DNA from: Ochrobactrum sp. CM-21-5
GTDB taxonomy: Bacteria > Pseudomonadota > Alphaproteobacteria > Rhizobiales > Rhizobiaceae
Length of the DNA stretch: 64,000 bases
Reading direction: 5' to 3'
Assembly (NCBI RefSeq): GCF_014253075.1
Contig: NZ_JACLZJ010000002.1
Span: 682,001 to 746,000, forward strand
Shown: positions 53,016 to 62,469 of the stretch, piece by piece
How the letters are laid out: the number at the start of each line of letters is the position of its first letter
Numbering within the stretch: position 1 is the stretch's first letter
Translations under genes and position numbers: made by a program
Notes under the pieces: model-generated
The model's database searches: none
Told to the model about the DNA's origin: nothing
What the model saw: only the letters and a program-made list of their open reading frames with translations

Positions 53016-53654
53016 TCAGTTCGATATTACCGTATGGAAGGCGCGCTTTCGGCTTCGTGGGCGCACCAAGCGTAAAACTCTATAGGCAAGCAGTGCGCCT
53101 ATCAGAGTCAAATAAACATAATGCTCCACCGCCAGCACCTTGGTCGAGAGTGCATAGTGCAGCCCCACAAGTATGGAGACGATATAGACGAGCTTGTGCA
53201 AACGGGACCAGTTTCGCCCCAGGCGCTTGATCGAAAACTTGTTCGAGGTCAGCGCCAAAGGCACAAGCAGTAACAGCGATGCCATGCCGAGCATTATGAA
53301 GCGCCTTTTCACGATGTCGGCGAACACCGCCGTCAGCGATAACGCCTGGTCCAGAAACAGGTAAACTACAAAATGCATCGCCACGTAGTAGAAGCTCAAC
53401 AGGCCGAGCGCGCGACGGTATCGGATGAGGTTCGGTCCGCCGAGATCGCGAAGAGGCGATACCGCAATCGTCAGGATAATCAAACGGAGCGCCCAAAGGC
53501 CCAATGAATGCTCGAACGCCTTGACAGGATCGGCGCCGAGATTTCCACTAGCGCCCAGATAGAAGCACCAAATAGCCGGAAACAGGCCCGCTACGTACAG
53601 CATCCAGACCGACGCCGAACGCCACCGGCTGGAGTTCATGCTTCTAGCCGCCAT
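53016..53654 (-). CDS. msrQ: MsrQ, haem-binding membrane subunit of MsrPQ
   Basis: The 212-residue inner-membrane protein shows the MsrQ pattern: GLWALRLIILTIAVSPLRDL GG, RRALGLLSFYYVAMHFVVYL, RLHKLVYIVSILVGLHYALS, with His residues for b-haem. It passes quinone-derived electrons to MsrP to repair oxidised methionines in periplasmic proteins. Its ATG shares one base with the msrP stop (TGATG). Confidence 0.93.
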   Translation of the reverse strand: MAARSMNSSRWRSASVWMLYVAGLFPAIWCFYLGASGNLGADPVKAFEHSLGLWALRLIILTIAVSPLRDLGGPNLIRYRRALGLLSFYYVAMHFVVYLFLDQALSLTAVFADIVKRRFIMLGMASLLLLVPLALTSNKFSIKRLGRNWSRLHKLVYIVSILVGLHYALSTKVLAVEHYVYLTLIGALLAYRVLRLVRPRSRKRAFHTVISN

Positions 53655-54598
53655 CAGAAGTGCTTCGCGAGGTCCATGCCGCTATAGAGGCCAGCCACCT
53701 CGTCGGCATAGCCATTGAACGGCAAGGTCGCCCGGCGGCCGGCACCGAAGAAGCCGCCTTTCCCGATCGGTCTTTCCGTCGCTTGGCTCCAGCGGGGATG
53801 ATCCACCGCCGGATTCACATTGGCATAGAACCCATACTCCGTCGGATTGACAACCTGCCAGGTGTTGCGGGGTTGCTTGTCAGTCAGGGTGATCCGCACG
53901 ATCGATTTGATGCCTTTGAAGCCATATTTCCACGGCACTACCAGCCGAATTGGAGCACCATTCTGGTTTGGCAAGGTCTGCCCGTAGAGACCTACGGCCA
54001 ACAGGGTGAGAGGATGGCGGGCCTCGTCCATGCGCAGGCCTTCGACATAAGGCCAGGGCAACGACTGGAACAGGCCGCTCTGACCCGGCATCTCGGACGG
54101 GCGCACCACAGTTTCAAAGGCAACATATTTTGCGCTGCCGAGCGGCTCGACCTTGTCGAGAAGCGCCGCAAGCGGAAAGCCGTCCCACGGAATGACCATC
54201 GACCATGCTTCCACACAACGCATGCGATAAACCCTTTCCTCAACCGGAAATTGTTTGACCAGTTGATCGATGTCGAAAGTCGCGGGCTTGGTGACCATTC
54301 CGTCAACCTGAATGGTCCACGGCAAAGGCTTGAAATTGCCTCCGTTCGTGGAGGGATCATCTTTGCCCAGACCAAACTCATAAAAATTGTTATAGGTGGT
54401 CACATCCTCAATCGGCGTCACCTTGTCGTCGACGGTATATTTGCTCGCGCCCGCCTGAATCGGTCGGGCCGTTCCCCTCGATGCATGAAGAGCAAGTCCG
54501 GCGGCGATAGCCCCGGTCAGGAATTGCCGTCGTCCAAGATAGAACTGGGGCGGAGTTATCTCAGAAGAACGAATTGAAGGGGGGCGATAGCGGCTCAT
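53654..54598 (-). CDS. msrP: MsrP, periplasmic methionine-sulfoxide reductase catalytic subunit
   Basis: The 314-residue molybdoenzyme has a Tat signal ([20 protein letters not shown]), the segment [19 protein letters not shown], and the molybdenum-ligand cysteine in [20 protein letters not shown]. The C-terminal [20 protein letters not shown] is also typical. It starts at ATG 54598; the longer frame upstream is non-coding. It is co-transcribed with msrQ. MsrP protects envelope proteins from hypochlorite and other oxidants. Confidence 0.94.
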   Translation of the reverse strand: MSRYRPPSIRSSEITPPQFYLGRRQFLTGAIAAGLALHASRGTARPIQAGASKYTVDDKVTPIEDVTTYNNFYEFGLGKDDPSTNGGNFKPLPWTIQVDGMVTKPATFDIDQLVKQFPVEERVYRMRCVEAWSMVIPWDGFPLAALLDKVEPLGSAKYVAFETVVRPSEMPGQSGLFQSLPWPYVEGLRMDEARHPLTLLAVGLYGQTLPNQNGAPIRLVVPWKYGFKGIKSIVRITLTDKQPRNTWQVVNPTEYGFYANVNPAVDHPRWSQATERPIGKGGFFGAGRRATLPFNGYADEVAGLYSGMDLAKHF

Positions 54599-54710
54599 TA
54601 TTCTTTCTCCGGATATTGAATTCGATTTTGTAAATGTCGGCAAACCGAGTGCCCAAACGCCAGGCAGCACCTGGACGGTACAATGCGCTTAAGGCTCTCG
54701 TTTCTATGCT

Positions 54711-55529
54711 TTAGACTCCGAGCCTCTTGCTCGCGGCTTCCGCGGCCAGGCGGGCCTGTTCGTCCATCCGCTTTCGACTGTTCCGCATTGCAGCGACGCG
54801 CTCCGAGCCAGCCTGCTGCGGTGTCCCATTGGCGAAGGGAGGCTCAGGCGAATATTCGATAATGAGCTGAGCGCGACGTGCCGCCTCCTCGCCATTCATT
54901 TCGGCCACGAGCGAGAGCGCGAAGTCGATCCCTGCTGTGACCCCGCCGCCCGTCATGCGATTGCGGTCGCGAACGACGCGCTTGTCGACATAGCGGGCCC
55001 CCATTAGCGGTAAAAGATCGCTCACGGCCCAATAGGTGGTCGCGTCATAGCCTTTGAGCAGGCCGGCTGCACCAAGCAGCAGACCGCCCGTGCAGACGCT
55101 GGTGACCCATTTGGCGCGCGATCCGCGATCCGTGAGAAACGTGCACACATCCGGATCGTTCATGCAGCCCACTGTGCCTAAGATGCCACCGGGCACGAAA
55201 ATCACGTCGAGCTCCCTCGGGCATTCCTCGAAAGTCTGCGTCGCTGTCAGGGAGATGCCGACATCGGTCGAGATCGGCGTCTTGTCCTTCCACACGAGTT
55301 GCACGTCGAAACGCATAATATTGAAGACAGTCATAGGCCCGATCAGGTCCAGAGCCACCATTTTTGGATGGACGAGCATTGCGACTTTCGGTGCGTCGGG
55401 CGATGTCCCGGCCATGGAATGCGCGTGTTCTGCCCCGGTTCTGCCCTCCGATGACGCCGGCAAGACCACGCCGGCGGCAAAGAGCGTACCCATGGCCAGA
55501 AGCTCGCGACGATCAATTGCAGCTGTCAT
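54711..55529 (-). CDS. DJ-1/PfpI family protein with Tat-like signal
   Basis: The 272-residue protein has an N-terminal RRELLAMGTLFAAGVVLPAS (twin-arginine type) and a DJ-1/PfpI domain: KVAMLVHPKMVALDLIGPMT, LDVIFVPGGILG, and the nucleophile elbow SVCTGGLLLGAAGLLKGYDA TTYW, followed by TGGGVTAGIDFALSLVAEMN. It resembles isonitrile hydratase/ThiJ-type proteins, but the export signal is unusual for them. It is 112 bases upstream of msrP on the same strand and may share its stress regulation. Confidence 0.85.
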   Translation of the reverse strand: MTAAIDRRELLAMGTLFAAGVVLPASSEGRTGAEHAHSMAGTSPDAPKVAMLVHPKMVALDLIGPMTVFNIMRFDVQLVWKDKTPISTDVGISLTATQTFEECPRELDVIFVPGGILGTVGCMNDPDVCTFLTDRGSRAKWVTSVCTGGLLLGAAGLLKGYDATTYWAVSDLLPLMGARYVDKRVVRDRNRMTGGGVTAGIDFALSLVAEMNGEEAARRAQLIIEYSPEPPFANGTPQQAGSERVAAMRNSRKRMDEQARLAAEAASKRLGV

Positions 55530-55894
55530 TACAAATGTCCTTAATCAGATCAGAGGCGACTGAGAATTCGAAGTGCCTCTGTCGCCCAAACCGGCCAGTT
55601 CTGACCGACACGATGACGTAGACGCCACGAACCAATCTGTATTCCATTTCGAACGAATTTCTTCGCTTCGAAGCAATCGGACGAACTGCCCGAGAGAAAT
55701 GGTCGCCGCCGACTGATGCTCACGGTCGGCCCAGAAAAGTAAGAAGAAATGGCCAGTGCGTGCACGATGGATGAGCTTCACACTTGAGGCCGGCTCGAAG
55801 CAAAAATCTGGAGGAGACGGAATATTTTCGCAGCGGCGATGTCTACGAACATGAACCGACTGTAGTCCAAGCGTCACTACTGAAAGGAAATCCC
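55530..55894. other. divergent intergenic region
   Basis: About 365 bases between the DJ-1-type gene and the beta-propeller gene. GGAAT (55819-55823), 17 bases and GTC (55841) is a weak match to an ECF-type promoter upstream of the beta-propeller gene. Otherwise nothing was identified; a minus-strand frame at 55545-55877 has no family resemblance. Confidence 0.35.
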
Positions 55895-57343
55895 ATGAAG
55901 AAATTACTCATTTCCCTCCTTCTGGCCGGGGGCATATCGATTTCGTTTGCTGCATTCGCCGGCCAAGCGCCGCGGTCGGCATCGTCTCCCGACATTCCCA
56001 TTAGTAGCAAGGATCGCCTCTACGCGGCCGAGCAGTTCTCCAACACGGTGTCCGTCACGGACCCGTCAACCAATAAATTGCTCGGCGTGATCAAGCTCGG
56101 CGACCCACAGCCGAGCAGCCTCAGCCCGCTCTACAAGGGACAGTTGCTGGTGCACGGCCTCGGCTTCTCGCCCGACAGCAAGACGTTGGCAGCCGTATCA
56201 ATCGGCTCCAACTCGGTTACGTTCATCGATACGACAACCAACGCCGTCAAGCATACAACCTATCTCGGACGCTCCCCGCATGAAGTCTTCTTCACTCCCG
56301 ATGGGAAGGAAGTCTGGGTGACAGTGCGGGGTGAGGATTACATCTCGGTCATCGACGCATCGAGCTTCGAAGAGACAACCCGGATCAAGGTTCCAGGCGG
56401 CCCCGGCATGCAAATCTTCTCTCCGGACGGCAAATACGGCTACATTTGCTCGTCCTTCAACCCGGAAACCGTAGTGGTTTCCGTGGCCGACCACGAGATC
56501 GTTGGCCACGTAAAGCAGGAGAGCCCCTTCTGCCCTAACATCGCCGCTTCGCCGGACGGCAAACAGGTCTGGCTTACACTGAAGGACATTGGCAAGGTCC
56601 AGATATTCGATGCCAAGCCACCGTTCAACGTCATCAAAACCTTTTCGACAGGCCCTATCACCAACCACGTCAACTTCGCCCGCAATGAGAATGGCGACTT
56701 CGCCTATCTCACGATCGGCGGGCTCAACGCCGTAAAGGTCTTTCGAACGGATACTTTTGAACAGGTGGCCATGATCCCGGTCGGCAGCCTGCCGCATGGC
56801 CTCTGGCCTTCAGGCGACGGAACGCGTATGTATGTCGGGCTAGAGAACGGTGACGCCTTCGCGGTGATCGACACGCTCTCCAACAAAGTGATTGGCAATG
56901 TTCCGATTGGCCAGGCACCGCAAGCTGTTGTCTATGTCCCCAATGCTGTACCGGAAGGGGATGGACTGGAGAACCTTCAGCCACTCGGCATCGCTGCCCA
57001 GACGGCAGAGCTCAAGCTGGTGGGAAAGACGAGTTTCGGGGAGGCACCGACTAGTGTCACGCTGTTCGATCAGGGATTACTGCAAGTGCTCCAGGCTTCT
57101 GTAACCGGTCTTAAGCCGAAATCGCGCTACGTTCTGGCGCTTGCTGCCAACCCCGACGGCGAAGGTGAACTTCAACCCGTGTCGAACTTCATGACAAATC
57201 CGGCAGGCGCGGCCGTCGTCAACGCCCTCGGCCCGATCCGTCAGATTGTCCAGAACGAGAAGGCCGACATCCGCCGTTATCTCGTTATCGCGGCAGCCGG
57301 CGAGAACGGACCCGGCGAGGTAATCCAGACGCAAGCCGATTGA
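55895..57343 (+). CDS. secreted YVTN-type beta-propeller protein
   Basis: The 482-residue protein starts at ATG 55895 with GAAAGGA upstream. A signal peptide (LLISLLLAGGISISFAAFAG) precedes repeated YVTN/NHL-like blades of about 42 residues: LGFSPDSKTLAAVSIGSNSV TFIDT, VFFTPDGKEVWVTVRGEDYI SVID, QIFSPDGKYGYICSSFNPET and ASPDGKQVWLTLKDIGKVQI. A C-terminal beta-domain (from about residue 370) follows. It is likely periplasmic or surface-exposed. It is followed after 65 bases by the ECF sigma gene, so it may be part of that regulon. Confidence 0.82.
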   Translation: MKKLLISLLLAGGISISFAAFAGQAPRSASSPDIPISSKDRLYAAEQFSNTVSVTDPSTNKLLGVIKLGDPQPSSLSPLYKGQLLVHGLGFSPDSKTLAAVSIGSNSVTFIDTTTNAVKHTTYLGRSPHEVFFTPDGKEVWVTVRGEDYISVIDASSFEETTRIKVPGGPGMQIFSPDGKYGYICSSFNPETVVVSVADHEIVGHVKQESPFCPNIAASPDGKQVWLTLKDIGKVQIFDAKPPFNVIKTFSTGPITNHVNFARNENGDFAYLTIGGLNAVKVFRTDTFEQVAMIPVGSLPHGLWPSGDGTRMYVGLENGDAFAVIDTLSNKVIGNVPIGQAPQAVVYVPNAVPEGDGLENLQPLGIAAQTAELKLVGKTSFGEAPTSVTLFDQGLLQVLQASVTGLKPKSRYVLALAANPDGEGELQPVSNFMTNPAGAAVVNALGPIRQIVQNEKADIRRYLVIAAAGENGPGEVIQTQAD

Positions 57344-57408
57344 AAAAGCGTTCCGCCCACTAGGCTTGAACAGCGTGGGCGGACTTCCTGCTACCCAGTG
57401 GAAGATAT

Positions 57409-57939
57409 ATGATGGATGATATCCTACCGTTGGTCGAACCCATGATCCCGGCACTGCGCCGGTATGCGCAAGGGCTTCTGCGCGACGTGACCGAGGCCGA
57501 CGATCTCGTTCAGGATTGTCTCGAACGCGTCATCGCCAACTGGCATCGCCGGTACAACGACGATCCACGCACCTGGGTCTTCACGATCCTGCACAACCTT
57601 GCAATAACCAGTTTGCGGAAGCGGGCGCGTCGCGGCACGCCGGTTTCCGTCGATGCCGTCAACCAGGGCGTTCTCTCCCAAAAGCCTTTCCAGGAAGACC
57701 GCCTCTTGCTGCAAGATATTCTCGACGCTATCGACCAGCTGCCCGAAGAACAGAGAAGCGTGCTTCTGCTCGTTTCAACAGAGGATATGTCCTACGCCCA
57801 GGTTGCAGACGTGCTTGCAATACCTATAGGAACAGTCATGTCGCGCCTTTCGCGTGCACGCGAGCGTCTGAGGCTGATAATGGAGCAGCCAGCAATGACG
57901 AACGCAAGACCGGTCGCGCACCTGCGGAGAGTCAAATGA
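57409..57939 (+). CDS. ECF sigma factor (sigma-70 family)
   Basis: The 176-residue protein has region 2 (ALRRYAQGLLRDVTEADDLV QDCLERVIANW; DDPRTWVFTILHNLAITSLR) and region 4 (AIDQLPEEQRSVLLLVSTED; SYAQVADVLAIPIGTVMSRL SRARERLR). It overlaps the anti-sigma gene by ATGA. The neighbouring MsrPQ, beta-propeller and copper genes suggest envelope-stress control, which is inference. Confidence 0.93.
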   Translation: MMDDILPLVEPMIPALRRYAQGLLRDVTEADDLVQDCLERVIANWHRRYNDDPRTWVFTILHNLAITSLRKRARRGTPVSVDAVNQGVLSQKPFQEDRLLLQDILDAIDQLPEEQRSVLLLVSTEDMSYAQVADVLAIPIGTVMSRLSRARERLRLIMEQPAMTNARPVAHLRRVK

Positions 57940-58712
57940 ATATGAAACCGATCACCGAAGACGATCTCCATGCCTATGTCGACGGACTGCTTGACGAAAA
58001 CCGTCGCGCGGAAGTGGCGGCCTATTTCGAGACCCATCCGGATATCGCAGCGCGTTTCACGCAATACGGTGATCATCGCGCGCTGATCCGCTCCGCTCTT
58101 GATCACGTCTCCGACGAACCCGTTCCGACGCGGCTAAACTTAACGCATATTATGACGGCTCCCCGCAGACGCTCGCCGCCATTTTGGCAATCGGCGGCCG
58201 CGGTGATCCTCCTGTTGGCGGCCGGAGGTGTAGGCGGCTGGGGTCTGCACGGAGCGCTGCAGGTTCCTGTCGAAGGTGTTGCCGCCCTTTCCCAGGAGGC
58301 GGCGGACAGTTTCAGCACTTTTGCCTCCGATCCTCTGAGACCAGTCGAACTGCGGGCGGATAATACCGCCGAACTGGTCGAATGGGCGAGCAACCGCATA
58401 GGTCGGAAACCCGTCTTGCCGGATTTGTCGAAATCCGGTTATCGCATGATGGGCGGGCGGATCATCTCCACGCCGCATGGAGCGGGCCTGATGTTGATGT
58501 ATGACAATGACCGCGGCAACCGCCTCGTTATGTTAAGCAGGCCGATGGCACTCGACCAAAACCGAAAGATGACGCCACACTCGCAAGGCAATATCGAGGG
58601 CTGGGGCTGGGCTTCAAGCGGAATGGGATACAGTCTCACGGGCTCGCTGCCTCTCGACGAGTTACATCCGTTGGCCGACGACATCCGGCGTCAGGTTTCA
58701 CAGCAGACCTGA
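57936..58712 (+). CDS. membrane anti-sigma factor
   Basis: The 258-residue protein has a cytoplasmic N-terminal anti-sigma region (ITEDDLHAYVDGLLDENRRA, EVAAYFETHPDIAARF), one transmembrane helix (SAAAVILLLAAGGVGGWGLH) and a periplasmic domain (LPDLSKSGYRMMGGRIISTP; MLMYDNDRGNRLVML). The zinc-binding HxxxCxxC motif of ZAS proteins is not seen. The ATGA overlap with the ECF gene supports a cognate pair. Confidence 0.9.
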   Translation: MNMKPITEDDLHAYVDGLLDENRRAEVAAYFETHPDIAARFTQYGDHRALIRSALDHVSDEPVPTRLNLTHIMTAPRRRSPPFWQSAAAVILLLAAGGVGGWGLHGALQVPVEGVAALSQEAADSFSTFASDPLRPVELRADNTAELVEWASNRIGRKPVLPDLSKSGYRMMGGRIISTPHGAGLMLMYDNDRGNRLVMLSRPMALDQNRKMTPHSQGNIEGWGWASSGMGYSLTGSLPLDELHPLADDIRRQVSQQT

Positions 58713-58976
58713 AAATCACGATATAAGAAGCTGGGATGTGCCGCGTCCTATCGCCTTCCACAAAGCGACAGTGGAGGTCCTGCCCGAGTTCCTTCGTCGG
58801 GCGCTCTCTGTGTCCCTAGTCGTCGCACATCGGAGCAATCTGTCACGACGCGTCCACTTCGAGATACTTGGATTCTCACCAAACCGCATAACATGCCGGC
58901 GGTTATACCCAGCCTGCCGACGTCTCTGCTCGATTGGCATGCCTCGTAAACATCCCACCGATAATTCACCCGACCG
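58713..58976. other. intergenic region next to a rearrangement junction
   Basis: About 265 bases between the anti-sigma gene and the truncated TPP enzyme. The plus-strand frame 58738-58980 has no recognisable family. The right edge is where TPP-enzyme homology begins abruptly. Confidence 0.4.
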
Positions 58977-60065
58977 TTGATCCTCCCCGCCGATGTTTCA
59001 TGGAATGAGGGCGGCAAGGTGGGTGGCATTCTGCCTGATATCGAGTCGCAGAGCCCCTCGCCTTTACAGATCGATCGTGCTGCGGCGGCGTGCCGCAGTG
59101 GCGGGCGTGTCGTATTGGTTCTTGGAAGTGCGGCGCTTAGGGTTGAGGCGCAACCACTGCTGGCGGGTTTGCAACAAGCAGGCATCGATTTGCGGATAAG
59201 CCAACTTGCTGGACTGGTCCCCGTCGGACGCGGTCGGATGGCAATCCCGCGCGTGCCTTATGTTGTCGATGTCGCACTGGAAGCGCTCGCTCCTTATGAC
59301 CATGTCATTCTGGTCAATTGTCCACCGCCGACTGCTTTCTTCCTCTATCCGGGGCGTCCCAGCCGTGTCACCCGGCCTGATGCCGACGTGTTTCACCTTT
59401 CGCGTCCCGAGCAGGATGCCATTGCGGCGTTGCAGGCTCTAGCCGACAGATTGGAAATTGAACCATGCAGCCCGCCGATGGTTGTGCGTCCATTTACACA
59501 AGTCAAAGGCCGTATCACGCCCGAAGGCTTGGCGGAAATTGTTTGTTCGCTGATGCCGGAAAATGCAATCGTCTCGGATGAATCCCTGACGCAGGGTGCA
59601 GGCTTTCCATCTCGCATCGCCAGCATGGCCCCTTGCCAATGGATGACGATGGTGGGCGGAGCCATTGGCGGCGGGTTGCCGATGGCAACTGGTGCCGCGA
59701 TTGGTACAGCCGAAAACGGCGAGAGTGAACGACGAATTGTATCACTTCAAGCAGATGGTTCTGCCGCCTATACTATGCAATCTCTGTGGACGCAGGCGCG
59801 TGAAAATCTGCCCTGTACCACCGTACTTTTGAACAATCGGAAATATGAAATCCTGCTGGGCGAATATGCCAAGGTCGGCGCCAATCCGGGCGAGACCGCG
59901 CATTCCATGCTATCGCTGGACAAGCCTGCCATCGACTGGACTGGCCTTGCACAATCCTTTGGCGTTACAGCGAAAACCGTCACCACGCTTGAAGAATTGC
60001 GCAATGCCTTTGAAGAAGCAATCAGGCATGACGGCCCGTATCTCATCAACGCGATGATGGGCTGA
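58977..60065 (+). pseudogene. 5'-truncated acetolactate-synthase-like TPP enzyme
   Basis: The 362-codon frame begins ILPADVSWNEGGKVGG, which in acetolactate-synthase-like enzymes (about 515 residues) is preceded by about 160-170 residues containing the catalytic Glu domain. The remaining central (GRVVLVLGSAALRVEAQPLL) and TPP-binding domains (IVSDESLTQGAGFPSRIASM; AIGGGLPMATGAAIG; SLQADGSAAYTMQSLWTQAR; VLLNNRKYEILLGEYAKVG) look intact. The only start is a TTG at the homology edge, so the gene is probably dead or lacks activity. A strong hairpin follows the stop. Confidence 0.75.
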
Positions 60066-60099
60066 ACTACCCGGAACAATGAGTGCAAGAAATACCTTT

Positions 60100-60143
60100 G
60101 ATCGATCAGCTGGCCGTAATAGGCTACGGCCAGCTGATCGATC
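60100..60143 (+). terminator. 19-bp perfect hairpin after the TPP enzyme
   Basis: GATCGATCAGCTGGCCGTA, loop ATAGGC and TACGGCCAGCTGATCGATC form a perfect 19-bp stem 34 bases after the stop. It is followed by TTCTC, not a clean T-run. It is probably a terminator for the truncated gene, separating it from the DUF3422 gene. Confidence 0.7.
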
Positions 60144-60183
60144 TTCTCAATTAGTCTTGAAAACGGGATGGGACCACTCGCCG

Positions 60184-61425
60184 ATGACCAAAGATTATCC
60201 GTGGCGTGGTGTTCTCAACGACGAGCTTCACTCGCGTCCATCGATTTATTTCGATGCTCCGGCGGTGGTCTGGCACGAAGCTTTCTTCGTCGGCAATGAG
60301 GCCACACATGCTCCCGATACTCTTTTAAAGCTGGGTTTGAAGAATACCAGCGACGGTAAAAGTGGCATCGCACAAACGACGAGCGGCCGCATCAAGTGGG
60401 AAATTCACGCCGAGTTTGTATCGCTTACCTACGTCATTCAATGGAGTGGTGACTACGATGCCATTCCGCTCAGAGAAGAAATCTGGATCAAACTCGTCAA
60501 TGAAATGCCAGGGCAGCGCATCAACTCCATTGAAATTGTCGTCGGCCTTGCGGGTACGCATGATGCGAAGCGAATACTGGGTGCAGAGACGGATATGGAT
60601 GTTGCAGTTTCTGCGATAGGCAATTGCGACGCTGAAATCTGGTCGACGTTTCGGTTCAACGAGGCCCGCGCGACGCGCTTTGTCTTGCTCAATCGCAATC
60701 TCAATGCCTTCCGGACTGGGCGTATGGTTCGACGATTGCTTGAAATCGAAGATTACCGTCTCATGGCGCTGATCAGCCTGCCGCTGGCACAGGACACATT
60801 CTCGCGCTGTTCCGTGTTCGAGACCCGATTGCAGACAATCGTCGATGCGCTTGGGAAAGAAGCGCACCAGCAGGAACGTCTTCTCAAGGATCTGGCGCAG
60901 CTGGCCAGCGAAATTCTTGACGTATCGGTCAATACGGGTGAGCGCTTCAGTGCAACTGCAGCCTATTCGGAACTGGTGTTTGCGCGGCTTGCCGAATTGC
61001 GTGAACAGCACGTCGACGGCTATCAGAGGCTCGGCGTATTCATCGAGCGTCGTTTCCGTCCGGCAATCAGGTTTTGCGCGCAAGCCAGCAAACGCATCGA
61101 AAACTCGGCGACCCGCGTTGCGCGCGCCAGTGATTTGTTGCGAACGTCGGTTCAGGTTGAACTGGAGCAGCAGAACCTGCAATTGCTGGAATCGATGGAA
61201 AAGCGTGTGCAGGTACAGACAAAGCTGCAAGAAGCAGTCGAAGGGTTCTCAATCGTCGCCATCAGCTATTACGGCATCGGTCTCTACAAGACGCTTCTGG
61301 AAAGCCTGAGTCATGTTGAAGCGATCTCCGACTTGAAAACATTCCTGACGTTGGCCGGCATCCCGGTAATTATTCTTGCCGTGTGGTACCTCGTACGCCG
61401 GGCAAAGAAACTTACCCATCTCTGA
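60184..61425 (+). CDS. DUF3422 family membrane protein
   Basis: The 413-residue protein from ATG 60184 has the DUF3422 start YPWRGVLNDELHSRPSIYFD, a middle part with a conserved NEARATRFVLLNRNLNAFRT and a helical coiled region, and C-terminal membrane segments (FSIVAISYYGIGLYKTLLES; LAGIPVIILAVWYLVRRAKK). The N-terminal domain resembles the cytoplasmic part of the family, and the C-terminal arrangement resembles CorA-like helix pairs. The function is unknown. Confidence 0.88.
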   Translation: MTKDYPWRGVLNDELHSRPSIYFDAPAVVWHEAFFVGNEATHAPDTLLKLGLKNTSDGKSGIAQTTSGRIKWEIHAEFVSLTYVIQWSGDYDAIPLREEIWIKLVNEMPGQRINSIEIVVGLAGTHDAKRILGAETDMDVAVSAIGNCDAEIWSTFRFNEARATRFVLLNRNLNAFRTGRMVRRLLEIEDYRLMALISLPLAQDTFSRCSVFETRLQTIVDALGKEAHQQERLLKDLAQLASEILDVSVNTGERFSATAAYSELVFARLAELREQHVDGYQRLGVFIERRFRPAIRFCAQASKRIENSATRVARASDLLRTSVQVELEQQNLQLLESMEKRVQVQTKLQEAVEGFSIVAISYYGIGLYKTLLESLSHVEAISDLKTFLTLAGIPVIILAVWYLVRRAKKLTHL

Positions 61426-61540
61426 CCAATGAACTGCCTTATCTCTTGCGGCCCAATGTACTCAGCTCTCGTTTCAGCACGCGGGTGGCAGTCCTTATTT
61501 CTCGATTAGAACTTGCTCGCATTCGTTGATGCTCATACCT

Positions 61541-61640
61541 AGAGCGATTCCGGTTAAAACGGAGTCATTGGAACAGCCTGTCCATTTGTTTTTATGCATG
61601 TCTTTATCCCGAAACCAGCTCCCCTTTTCGGGAGACATGC
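61541..61640. repeat. RIME-like extragenic palindromic element
   Basis: The stretch AGAGCGATTCCGGTTAAAAC followed by a hairpin with GCATGTC...CCCGAAA...TTTTCGGGAGACATGC (61596-61640) matches the intergenic repeats I recall as common in Brucella, Ochrobactrum, Agrobacterium and Sinorhizobium (RIME type). It lies between the DUF3422 gene and an IS6 remnant and supports a Rhizobiales origin for this DNA. Confidence 0.6.
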
Positions 61641-61713
61641 TCGAGAGCATTATAATCTGCCAAATACTTCAAGTATTATTTGAAGATAAGGTGTCCGAGA
61701 ACGCAGCCTGAAG

Positions 61714-62215
61714 GGCTCTGTTGCAAAAATTCGTCTGATGGCAGCAAGAGCGCTGAAGATTTATAACGAAACTTCTAATGAGCGATTTCAGGTGGCGTCA
61801 TTTTCAGGGTGAAATCATCCTTTGGGCGGTCCGTTGGTATTGCCACTATGGGGTGAGCTACCGCGATCTTGAGCAAATGATGGAAGAACGTGGCGTGCCC
61901 GTTGATCATTCCACTATCTATCGCTGGGCCCAGAAATACACGCCCGAGATCGAAAAGCGGCTGCGTTGGCATTGGCGCAGGCCGCAATCGACGAGTTGGC
62001 GTAACGATGAAACCTATGTGAAGGTTCGTGATAAATGGACATATCTGTACCAGGTGGTCGACACGTTCGGCAACACGATCGATTTCTATCTGTCACCGAC
62101 CCGCAATGCCAAAGCGGCCAAACGCTTTCTTGGCAAAGCCTTGAACGGGTTTAAAGACTGGGAGAAACCAACCGTCATCAACACCGACTTACGGCATCGC
62201 GATTGCAGAGCACCG
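61714..62215 (+). mobile_element. IS6-family insertion sequence, left end and truncated transposase
   Basis: The left terminal repeat GGCTCTGTTGCAAA is at 61714-61727. ATG 61778 opens the transposase: FRWRHFQGEIILWAVRWYCH, YRDLEQMMEERGVPVDHSTI, NDETYVKVRDKWTYLYQVVD (first catalytic Asp) and WEKPTVINTD (second Asp). A deletion and frame change after NTD removes KAP, and homology ends near 62215 after TYGIAIAEH in another frame. The third catalytic Glu is lost, so it is not autonomous. Confidence 0.85.
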
Positions 62216-62469
62216 GGACGCTTAAGATACTACCTGAAGCGACCGACTACTTCGCAAAATGGAGCGGTAGAGGAAACTGTATCGTTTCGTCTCTTGGTCC
62301 TGATCGGATGAAAAAGTTGGCCGGAGAGGCGCTGAATATTGATGTTCTCGAATTACAAGTACCTCAGCAAGGCTCGGTTGGCGGGATATTCACACCCTGG
62401 CCAAATTCATGAGTGCCGAGATGTCTCAAGTCGATGAATTACACCATAGCACTTGACTCACTGCAGACG

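Noticed and set aside
55545-55877. 110-codon minus-strand frame in the gap before the beta-propeller gene
   Set aside because: No family resemblance, overlaps the promoter region and the start of the beta-propeller mRNA.
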